Shown here: in pieces, positions 55,790 through 64,000 of the stretch | Numbering within the stretch: the stretch's first letter is position 1 | Layout: the number at the start of each line of letters is the position of its first letter | Source: Aspidapion aeneum | Taxonomy: Eukaryota; Arthropoda; Insecta; Coleoptera; Brentidae | Direction: 5' to 3' | NCBI GenBank assembly: GCA_963576565.1 | Contig: OY755047.1 | Coordinates: 33,462,851 to 33,526,850, forward strand | DNA length: 64,000 nt | Notes under the pieces: model-generated | The model's input: only the letters and a program-made list of their open reading frames with translations | Databases searched by the model: none | What the model was told of the DNA's origin: nothing | Program-made: the position numbers and the translations under genes

Positions 55790-56535
55790 GGGGTGGTTGT
55801 CTTTATAGAGTTAAAAGACCACAACTAGAGACAAAAATTAAAAAAGGGGGTTTAAATTTAATTAACATAAAATACAAAGCTTTAGCTCTTTTTTTGTAAA
55901 ACACAGTTAATATCTTGGCATGATAATAATGAGAAAATATGGTTTAAATCACAGGTCAGTTCCATTTTGAAAACAGCGTTCAGAGAAATACCGTTTTTAG
56001 AAAGATAAAAGCCCAAATGAAAAAGCTCAATATTACTTTGAATAAAAATGATAAAGTAAGCACAAAACTTATTTACGAAGACATTATGGATAAAATATAT
56101 GTCAAACCCTATATAGAGGAAAAATATCCCGCTTTGGATTGGGGAAAAATCTGGACTTCTATATCCAATCCCGTGCTGCCTTCAAAGTGGCGAAGTACGG
56201 TGTATAAGGCTATTAATGAAATTATTCCAGTGGCGGAGAAAACAAAAAGGCATGGAATGACCCAAAATGACATGTGTAGCCAATGTCACTCCATTAATAC
56301 CCTTATGCACCGTATAAAAAGTTGTGGAAATAATTCTCATATATGGAGTTGGGTAAAAAACGTAGTAAATCGTTCATTCGGAAAAAATTTTGAAATAATA
56401 TCACAGCGTAGTGAAATGTTACAAGTCAGTTTAGCTAATAAAAAAGACCAAAATGTGTGGCAGTTTTATATAGGTGCTTTAATATTTTACAACTTGGACG
56501 AAAAAAAAACGCGACATAAATGGTTTCATTGATAT
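55790..56535 (+). pseudogene. Non-LTR retrotransposon 3' end with zinc-binding C-terminus
   Basis: The first part reads KKGGLNLINIKYKALAL, the block that follows the RT domain in many LINEs, with stops around it. The ATG frame at 56,017-56,532 is then open for 171 residues and includes LPSKWRSTVYKAINEIIPVA and DMCSQCHSINTLMHRIKSC, a Cys/His zinc-binding (zf-RVT-like) segment with IWSWVKNVV after it. This resembles the C-terminus of LINE proteins. It is 5'-truncated, as target-primed integration often leaves, and the sequence to about 56,700 may be its 3' UTR. Confidence 0.65.
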
Positions 56536-57150
56536 GTTGAGAGAACAGAGACTAAAACTGATAAAAAGCAAAAAAGTGCACGTGCTGTCGAAAAATATAT
56601 ACAGATTTTAGTTTAACAATCAAAATATATTAGCGATAATTTAGCATAAATTCAATCTGTGATATTAATTAAGTTAAAATTTGATACTTAATAAAGACAT
56701 AGAGTAAGATAGCCTATGGCAGCAGAGGCACGGTCCCGGCTTACGGATCTTTTAGTTTACCTAGCCAGCGCTAGCTGCGGAATTATATTAAATTTAAAAT
56801 TTTCTGGTAAATGCTCGCTCTTTGACTGTGCTTTGTTGTCCGATCTCTTGTCGTGGCTCAATCGACCCAAAAAGTACATAGATATGTGGCCTTGAAATAA
56901 AAATAAATGTGTATGAGTATATAATAGACTATATACCTACTTCGTGCTCGAGCCGCTTCACTTTTTCCCTTCCGCGAAGTCAAGAGGTCATTCTATCAAT
57001 CTCAAGCAAGCGGTACACATCAATATCAGATCAATTCAGTATTTTGTTGTTGGCGTGATGCAAAATATCGCACACGTAAAACTAAAAAGACATAACTCAA
57101 AAATTTAAAAATGTGTCCCTGCAATAAAAATACTTACAACGTGTCTTTTT
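56536..57150. other. LINE 3' UTR and unassigned sequence
   Basis: AATAAAGACATAG near 56,690 may be the LINE polyadenylation signal. The rest, to the left border of the inverted array, has no recognisable feature. CGTGTCTTTTT at 57,140-57,150 is repeated directly at 60,686-60,696. Confidence 0.4.
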
Positions 57151-57299
57151 CGGTCTAGGACAACTGGGCGCCGCCAACTGGGATAAAATATGTAGATGAA
57201 AAATAAAATATATTATTTATATAAAAGCATCTTTAAAAAATCCTTTACGCAATATTTTTTACAAGCTTTTATTTAGCTTCAGATGTTCTGTCTAACTAA

Positions 57300-58450
57300 C
57301 TATCTATCAAATCTTGTGAAGCGTTTTTGACACACGTAGTGGTCCCATGACAATACAACATTAAGAAAAAAATATCCTCCCACCCTACCCCCACCCCTTC
57401 TATAGAAAAATGTGTTTTTGACACACTTCCCGTTATCCGATTTGGATAAAATTTGGTATACACATAGTGGTCCGATGATAATACAACAATAATAAAAAAA
57501 TATCCTCCCACCCCTACCCCCACCCCCTTCTATAGAAAAATTTGTTTTTGACACACATCCCGTAATCCGATTTGGATGAAATTTGGTATACATATAGTGA
57601 TCCGATGAGAATACAATAATAAGAAAAAATATCCTCGCACCTCTACCCCCACCCCCTTTCATAGAAAAATGAGTTTTTGACACACTTCCCATTATCCGGT
57701 TTGGATGAAATTTGGTATTCACATAGTGGTCGGATGACAATACAACATTTAAAAAAATATCCTCCCACCCTACCCCCACCCCTTCCATAGGAAATGCGTT
57801 TTTGACACCCTTCCCATTATCCGATTTGGATGAAATTTGGTATACATATAGTGGTCCGATGACAAAACAACATTGATAAAAAATCCTACCACCCTACCCC
57901 CACCCCTTCTATAGAAAAATGTGTTTTTGACACACTTCCCGTTATCCGATTTGGATAAAATTTGGTATACACATAGTGGTCCGATGATAATACAACAATA
58001 AGAAAAAATATCCTACCACCCCTACCCCCACCCCCTTCTATAGAAAAATTTGTTTTTGACAGACACACATCCCGTAATCCGATTTGGATGAAATTTGGTA
58101 TACATATAGTGATCCGATGACAATACAATATTAAGAAAAAAATATCCTCCTACCTCTACCCCCACCCCCTTTCATAGAGAAATGAGTTTTTGACACACTT
58201 CCCATTATCCGGTTTGGATGAAATTTGGTATTCACATAGTGGTCCGATGACAAGACAACATTAAAAAAAAATATCCTCCCACCCCTACCCCCACCCCCTT
58301 CCATAAAAAATGCGTTTTTGACACACTTCACTTCAAATGACTTTTATAAAATTTGGTATATGCATAAAGGTCCGATGGCAATACAGCCCAAACAAAAAAT
58401 ATATTTCTAACTCTACCCTCACCCTCTCCTTCCCCCAATAGAAAAATGAG
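57300..58450. repeat. Left arm: ~127-bp monomers with ~509-bp higher-order period
   Basis: The monomer marker TTTTTGACAC recurs at about 57,420, 57,550, 57,679, 57,804, 57,929, 58,059, 58,189 and 58,320. Monomer types repeat every four: those at 57,420 and 57,929 (CCCGTTATCC), 57,550 and 58,059 (CCCGTAATCC), 57,679 and 58,189 (CCATTATCCGG) are near-identical pairs 509-510 bp apart. Confidence 0.85.
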
Positions 58451-59151
58451 TTTCCAAATAACTCACGATCAGCGATTTCATTATAATCTAGAATAAACTC
58501 TATTTATTTACTTCTGCATTTTTCTGCTAGATTGATTCTTGCAAATAGTGATATTTAATTGATACGGATATCTTATCGTAATAACATCATCAAAATTTCA
58601 ATTTCTTTTACTAATTTATTTGAAATTTGTTTTTGTTAAGTAAAGTTAAATCCATTAAGTCGACTGTTGAATCTTGGTAGTTGTCGTGTTTGGTGACCTG
58701 GTAATACTACAATTTACGTTTTTTATTACAACAATGGCGGATCCAAAAATCAAAATGGCGGATCCAAAATGGCGGATTTTCTTATTTACCAACCGATTTG
58801 TCTCAAACTTGAAATATTACATTGCTTGAGGACATTTAACACAATTTTTAACTCAAACTTTAAAAAAACAAAATGGCGGATCCAAAATGGCGGACTTTTT
58901 TATTTATTAATCATTGTTTTTGAAATTATACGAAAATGTTTTATGAGACAGAATATTGCATTTTTTTGAGAACAATAAGTTGGTAATTTTAAAAAAAAAT
59001 TATACAAAGCTTTTAAAAAAATAGTAGGTAGGTACCATGCTTTTTAAAAATTATTAAGATTCAAAAGTATTTCGTTAGTTCAGAAATGACAAAAATTAAT
59101 TTTTTTATAAACGTAAAGTTTAGTACTCGTGAATGAAGAAGACAAAAATTG

Positions 59152-59341
59152 TTCGTGGCTAAGCGGGTGTAGAAATATTTTGTTTCTCTTGTCTTTTTCC
59201 GTAGGCAGCTCGAAAGCTGTCCACTTACGGAGGTCCAAGATCACATCATTAGGTCGTGGACCCCTGTCGGTTTACAGATTTCGAGTTGCCCACGGAAAAT
59301 ACAAGAGAAACAAAATCTTTCTATACCCGCTTAGCCACGAA
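59152..59341. mobile_element. 190-bp MITE nested in the array spacer
   Basis: TTCGTGGCTAAGCGGGT at the left and its inverse at the right are the outer parts of ~65-bp inverted repeats that continue through GTTTCTCTTGT and CTCGAAA, with a few mismatches. The loop holds TCACATCATTAGGTCG. It is not duplicated elsewhere in the window. Confidence 0.75.
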
Positions 59342-59389
59342 TTTATTTAAAAAAATTTTTACCTACTCTGTAGATCTTTATAAATCTAA

Positions 59390-60490
59390 ATCACCATATG
59401 TATACCAAATTTCATCCAAATCGGAAAACGCGATGTGTGTCAAAAACAAATTTTTCTATGGAAGGGGGTGAGGGTAGGGGTGGGAGGATATTTTTTTCTT
59501 ATTGTATTATCATCGGACCACTATGTGTATACCAAAGTTTATCCAAATCGGATAACGGGAAGTGTGTCAAAAACACATTTTTCTATAGAAGGGGTGGGGG
59601 TAGGGGTGGTAGGATATTTTTTTCTTAATGTTGTATTGTCATGGGACCACTACGTGTGTACCAAATTTCATCCAAATCGGATAATGAGAAGTGTATCAAA
59701 AACTCATTTTTCTATGAAAGGGGGTGGGGATAGAGGTGGGAGGATATTTTTTTCTTAATATTGTATTGTCATCGGATCACTATATGTATACCAAATTTCA
59801 TCCCAATCGGATAATGGGAAGTGTGTCAAAAACTCATTTTTCTATGAAAGGGGGTGGGGGTAGAGGTGGGAGGATATATTTTTTTTAATATTGTATTATC
59901 ATCGGATCACTATATGTATACCAAATTTCATCCAAATCGGATAATGGGAAGGGTGTCAAAAACGCATTTTCTATGGAAGGGGTGGTGGTAGAGGTGGGAG
60001 GATATTTTTTTAATGTATTGTCAGCGGACCACTATGTGAATACCAAATTTCATCCAAATCGGATAATGGGAAGTGTGTCAAAAACATTTTTGTATGAAAG
60101 GGGGTGGGGGTAGGGGTGGGAGGATATTTTTTTCTTAATATTATATTGTCACCGGATCACTCACTATATATATACCAAATTTCATCTAAATCGGATAACG
60201 GGATGTGTATCAAAAACAAATTTTTTTATGGAAGGGGGTGGGGGTAGGGGTGGGAGGATATTTTTTTCTTATTATTGTATTCTCATCGGATCACTATATG
60301 TATACCAAATTTTATCCAAATCGGATAACGGGAAGTGTATCAAAAACACATTTTTCTATAGAAAGGGTGGGGCTAGGGGTGGGAGGATATTTTTTTCTTA
60401 GTGTTGTATTGTTATGGGACCACTACGTGTGTACCAAATTTCATCCAAATCGGATAATGGGAAGTGTGTCAAAAACGCTTCACAAGATTT
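59390..60490. repeat. Right arm: inverted ~127-bp monomers
   Basis: This is the inverse of the left arm, with CCAAATTTCATCCAAATCGG recurring about every 125-130 bp (for example near 59,404, 59,662, 59,790, 59,920, 60,040, 60,175 and 60,435). Copy number is about nine. Confidence 0.85.
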
Positions 60491-60866
60491 GATAGATAGT
60501 TAGTTAGACAGAACATCTGAAGCTAAATATAAAAGCTTGTAAAAAATTGCGTAAGGGATTTTTTAAAGATGTTATTATATAAATAATATATTTTATTTTT
60601 CATCCACACATTTTATCCAAAAAAAAAATTTTAGTCCGGCGCCGAGTTGGCGGCGCCCAGTTGGCGGCGCCCAGTTGTCCCATTCCGTGTCTTTTTAGCT
60701 CATATTTTAACTTTGTTAACAAAAGTTTTCCATAATTTCCCGAAAAATTGTAAACAAAGTAAATTTTGGTGATCTTTAGTTAAAAAGCACATTTGAATGC
60801 ATTTTTGTTACATAAACTCATTTTCAAAACTTTTGAGTTGCGTCTCTTTAGATTTAAGGGTGCGAT

Positions 60867-61005
60867 ATGGATAATATTAAATATTCCGGAAACAAATGTA
60901 TGTATTTTAATTGTGGAAAGTCTAAATATGGTTGTTCTGCTGGTGTGAGGCAATTTACATTTCCCAGAAATGTGGAGCTGTGCAAGAAGTGGATAAGAAA
61001 TTGTG
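60867..61005 (+). CDS. THAP-domain first exon of a second P-like or THAP gene
   Basis: ATG at 60,867 opens MDNIKYSGNKCMYFNC, then RQFTFPRNVELCKKWIRNCG, the N-terminal half of a THAP zinc finger (Cys-x3-Phe-x-Cys form, FP motif and the conserved Trp). A donor G/GTAAAT follows at 61,006. There is no stop within it. The C-x2-H half and a transposase body are not seen before 64,000, so this is either a first exon whose partners lie outside or an isolated relic. It is distinct in sequence from the 22,536 THAP exon. Confidence 0.65.
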
Positions 61006-61861
61006 GTAAATAAGAGAGTCCTTAATACCTTAAGTATTTTGACCTTACTAGCCCGCACAGCAATGGCTAATAAAGGTATTGTTTTCGACGAAAAAAATTT
61101 TTTTGTGATAACGCCGAAAATGTGTTATTTGGGTGTATTTTGACCTATCCTATTAATATCGTCGTGATGTCTGTCTATGTGTGTGTCTGTCCGTAACACG
61201 ATAGCTCCTAAACCGCTGAACCGGTTTTCATAAAATTTTAAGGTAAAATCGTATTCGACACTCTAACGAGCTGATTAGTTTTTCAAAATCCAATAACGCT
61301 AATGACAGTTTTTTGACAATTAAAATTTTTAAAGGAGCATCGCATTAATATGCGGTTTTCAGAATATAGTAGACTAGATTTTGCTCAATAAAAAAAACTA
61401 TGTAGGAGCATTACAAAAAAGTGCATTCAAAGCTGATTATCATAGCTTCACTTGTGCTAATAGGCTAGCTAGGAAGGTATCAGATCCGTCATGGATCGAT
61501 TTATTTATTTTAATCAAACAAAAATAAAACTAAATAACTACTCTTTTGCAAATGTCAGGCATTTGTAAAAAATCGAGTGGTGGGTCGGTATTTCCTTTTG
61601 GTGTACAGGTTAGGGTAAATACCAGGAAATACTTGGGGAGTTCTGGGAAATATACTAGGAAATACCGGGAAGTGCTTGGGAAATACTAGAAAATACCATT
61701 GAAATTGGAGGAAATACTGTAAGTATTATACCGTAGGTATTTCCCTTTGGTGTACAAAAATCGGCGATCGACCCACCCCTTGCAAAAAACCTAAATTTGA
61801 GAAATACATTAAGCATTGAAAAAATATATTGTGGGAGGTTGTTAGTCCTTACAACTTTATA
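61006..61861. other. Non-coding, repeat-like sequence
   Basis: TGTGTGTCTGTCCGTAACAC and ACCGCTGAACCGGTTTTC (about 61,175-61,235) look like a dispersed repeat. At 61,560-61,790 the phrase TTTGGTGTACA occurs twice directly and GGAAATAC variants recur about eight times within 120 bp. Confidence 0.4.
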
Positions 61862-62522
61862 CAGGGTGTCTCATAACTTAGGGGCCATAGTGCAGCAGGT
61901 GATAGAGGAGGTTATTTCCAAGAAAAAAGTTTATATAACATAAGGGTCACACATCTGTTTTTAAGATATAGGATTTTTAAAATTTGTCACAGCCATTGGG
62001 ATTCAAAAATGTGGTATTTCTTTTTTTGATACAAAAACAAGTTGAGATTGAGATACAGGCTGTCAAAATAACCACATAAAAAAATAATAATTTTTTGAAA
62101 AAAATTAATTTTTGCTTACTTATTCTTTAAAAAAATATTAATAATATTTTATTATTATGTCTCGCTAGACATAGACATATTAACAAAAAATATTTTAAAA
62201 AAATTGCGTTTAATATTTTATTCATAAAAGTTTATACCAAAAAATAGTTTTTTCTAAAAAAAATTTACCGACTAATTTTGTTAAAAATAATTTGTATTTC
62301 AACTTATTGCTCTTGTTCTAATACACGACTTTACCCAATTTCATATTTTTACAGCGTTTTTTAAAAAGTTATTATCAAAAAAGTTTAAAAAATCGCCATC
62401 TTTGATGCTCTGTATCTCGACAAAGAAAGTGTTTTGACCCATGCATCATAGAAACTTTTTTATCAGGCATGATCTCCTCTATCACCTGTTGGCCTATGGC
62501 CCCTAAGTTATGGGACACCCTG
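61862..62522. mobile_element. Foldback element with CAGGGTGTCTCATAAC ends, TA-flanked
   Basis: CAGGGTGTCTCATAACTTAG and its near-exact inverse (TAAGTTATGGGACACCCTG) bound a 661-bp element flanked by TA. Inverted arms continue through GGGGCCATAG and AGGTGATAGAGGAG for about 60 bp and more weakly further. The interior is A/T-rich and non-coding. Confidence 0.82.
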
Positions 62523-63444
62523 TATAGTTCAGGCCCTACGGGGTGCGATACTGCGTTTAATGATAGAAGCAACACATTTGGTATGGATAGACTCGCCCGA
62601 ACATTTTACGAAAGGGAACCCCCCCAACCCTGGCAGGGGGGTGGTTCCCCCCTTAAAAGTGCTTTTTGACGGTTTTTGCTAATAACTCGAAAACGGTCAA
62701 CTTTTCTAAAATTATTCTAAATATTATTTTGCAAGCGGATAAAATTTCCTTTTTGACCATGTAGGTACCTTAGTACCCTCTAAAGGCAGTGGTGCACGTT
62801 CTATAGACCTACGAAAAAAAGGAAAAATGTTTATATGTTTTTTTAAAATTTTTCTTGTCGCATTTTGTATCCTTAACACATTGTTTTTTTCAAAAAAATA
62901 TTTTTGTTCAAAAACCCATTGTATACAAATATTTAATAAGTTAGATATAACTTTTGAAAGTAGCCGCTTTAAAACAAAAATGTTGAACATTAATTTTTGT
63001 AATTAAGTAAACAATACTCAAGGTGAGTAAAGAAATATTTTTGATTAGTATTAACTTAAAACTTAATTTTTCAAGTTGAATTCATTTAAATTGGGGCGAG
63101 GGGGCATTCCTCCTAGTTCAGGCAAGATTCGGGCAAATCCACTTTCTAGAAGCATTTTATATTACTTTTTAGCAAATGGGCAATTCCCCCAATTTTGACC
63201 CCGCTGAATCCGAATATCCCTGTTGCCAACTCGAAATATTGACAGGGGCTGAGATATTCAAGATGGCGGCGAAAATGGCGGTGGAATTTTAAATTGCCGC
63301 TGGAAAGCCCAAATTGTCACAGGTGTACATTCAAAACATATATTTGTATAATTAAAAAATAATAACATATTATTATTTTTTTAAATGGCTGCAAAAACCT
63401 CTAAAAACCCCCCCAGACCCCCCAAAATCTGAAAGTTTGAGGTT
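62523..63444. other. Unassigned repeat-like sequence
   Basis: C-rich and G-rich runs (about 62,615-62,650) and AAGATGGCGGCGAAAATGGC near 63,262 suggest dispersed repeat. No coding region is supported. Confidence 0.4.
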
Positions 63445-64000
63445 TTTTCAAATTTTCTTAAAAACTAAGCTTCTAAGAGAAAAATGTAAAATATACTTTA
63501 TTGTGGACAATAAAATTCCCGTGTCAACATGGTATAACTTAATAAAGTTAGACTAATAACAAGCTCTCCAGCGGCGTCCGTTAATTGAAGTAATTAAAAA
63601 AAGTTGAAAAAATATCTGTTTTTTTCCAAGATTTATTTAATTTTTAAAAAAAACTTATATCTACAGAAAACCGTGTAATACATTTTGGGATACTTATACT
63701 GTTATATATACTGACGTATAACATGATTAAATCGGTTTTATAAATAAAACTTCAGGGGCATCCGTAAATTAAATTAATTTTGAAAAAACAGAAAATAAAC
63801 CATTTTTGTTACAAGTTTTATCTAATTTTCTCAAAAACTAAGATTAACATGAAAAAACTTGTTCTACACTTTTTTGTAGACAGGGAAATTCCCTTTTCAA
63901 AAATGTGAAACTTGGTGGGGTTTGACTTATAGCAAACTCTCCAGCGACGTCCGTCAATGGGGATGATTTCAACAAATCATTAAAAAAACATGTTTTTCAT
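63445..64000. repeat. Tandem repeat, ~187-bp unit, reaching the window edge
   Basis: Three units are marked by CTCCAGCGGCGTCCGT (63,567), CAGGGGCATCCGT (63,753) and CTCCAGCGACGTCCGT (63,940). TTCTCAAAAACTAAG-type blocks and AAATTCCC blocks recur with the same period. The array probably continues beyond 64,000. Confidence 0.7.

Larger units (their letters stand above)
57151..60685. mobile_element. 3.5-kb inverted array with higher-order tandem repeats, flanked by 11-bp direct repeats
   Basis: GGACAACTGGGCGCCGCCAA at 57,158 faces its inverse ending at 60,680, and matching flanks (TTAAAAAATCCTTTACGCAA type and TCTAACTAACTATCTATCAA type) run inward on both sides. The arms are arrays of ~127-bp monomers (left 57,300-58,450; right 59,390-60,490, inverted). 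A ~940-bp spacer rich in AAAATGGCGGATCC lies between. CGTGTCTTTTT flanks both sides, likely a target duplication. Glycine-rich open frames in it are translations of the repeat, not genes. A Mutator-like or foldback element is the best guess. Confidence 0.8.

Noticed and set aside
57296..58331. Minus-strand glycine/arginine-rich open frames (GGGGRGGRIFF pattern)
   Set aside because: They are translations of the ~127-bp tandem repeat and recur with its period; the mirror frames on the plus strand of the other arm are the same artefact.
59398..60492. Plus-strand open frames with SSDHYVYTKF-type repeats
   Set aside because: Same repeat as the left arm read from the inverted arm; no independent coding evidence.
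57151..60685. CRISPR-like array
   Set aside because: Direct repeats have no unique spacers of constant length; the monomers are contiguous and the genome is eukaryotic.

Overview
This is a 64 kb piece of an AT-rich animal nuclear genome, almost certainly an arthropod and most likely an insect. The support is a spliced host gene with GT-AG introns whose exons read as the insect form of a four-CUB protein (suppressor of lurcher protein 1-like), a tRNA-Glu sequence with insect-like arms, and a transposon mix usual in insects: Ty3/gypsy, BEL/Pao, P-element-like, hAT, non-LTR retrotransposons, Penelope-like, and many MITEs and foldback elements. The order cannot be fixed from the sequence; a beetle would fit but is a guess. 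There are no bacterial-type operons, CRISPR arrays or phage genes.

Layout. 1-6.3 kb: a decayed Ty3/gypsy retrotransposon (gag, then protease-RT-RNase H-integrase), whose 5' LTR I could not find. 7.2-8.3 kb: a GC-richer stretch with splice-like borders and a perfect hairpin, possibly 5' exons of the host gene or of something else. 13.8-54.1 kb: ten plus-strand exons of the CUB gene, joined in frame (1,489 coding nt, about 496 residues from the start of CUB1 to the middle of CUB4). The gene runs off the right side; the remaining half of CUB4 and everything after it are not in the window. The first visible intron is 29.2 kb and is a transposon graveyard.

Intron 13,973-43,186 holds, in order: a TA-flanked MITE (14.4 kb); foldback elements ending in CAGGGTG (17.1 and 18.0 kb); a hAT transposase remnant (20.2-20.6 kb, minus); and a P-element-like transposon stretched to about 21 kb by later insertions. 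Its THAP exon is at 22.5 kb, its transposase body at 32.4-34.7 kb and one terminus at 43.07 kb. Inside it lie a 1.85 kb palindrome, a 629-bp non-autonomous element with the same termini and a 9-bp target duplication, a 142-bp minisatellite, a non-LTR endonuclease fragment, and a BEL/Pao element with near-identical LTRs (35.5-42.3 kb). The outer end of the BEL 5' LTR is replaced by a tRNA-Glu(UUC)-like sequence joined exactly at its CCA.

Downstream introns hold a degraded non-LTR reverse transcriptase with a MITE inside it (45-47 kb), a hAT-type element with an 8-bp duplication (49.4 kb), tandem MITEs (50.7 kb) and a Penelope-like C-terminal fragment (52.2-52.7 kb, minus). Beyond the last exon are a non-LTR 3' end (55.8-56.5 kb), a 3.5 kb inverted array of ~127-bp monomers with a ~509-bp higher-order period (57.2-60.7 kb), a second THAP first exon (60.9 kb), another CAGGGTG foldback (61.9-62.5 kb) and a ~187-bp tandem repeat reaching the window edge.

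Only the CUB gene looks like a functional host gene. The mobile-element coding regions nearly all carry stops or frameshifts. All coordinates and motif calls were made by eye; family names rest on recognised motifs, not on database searches.
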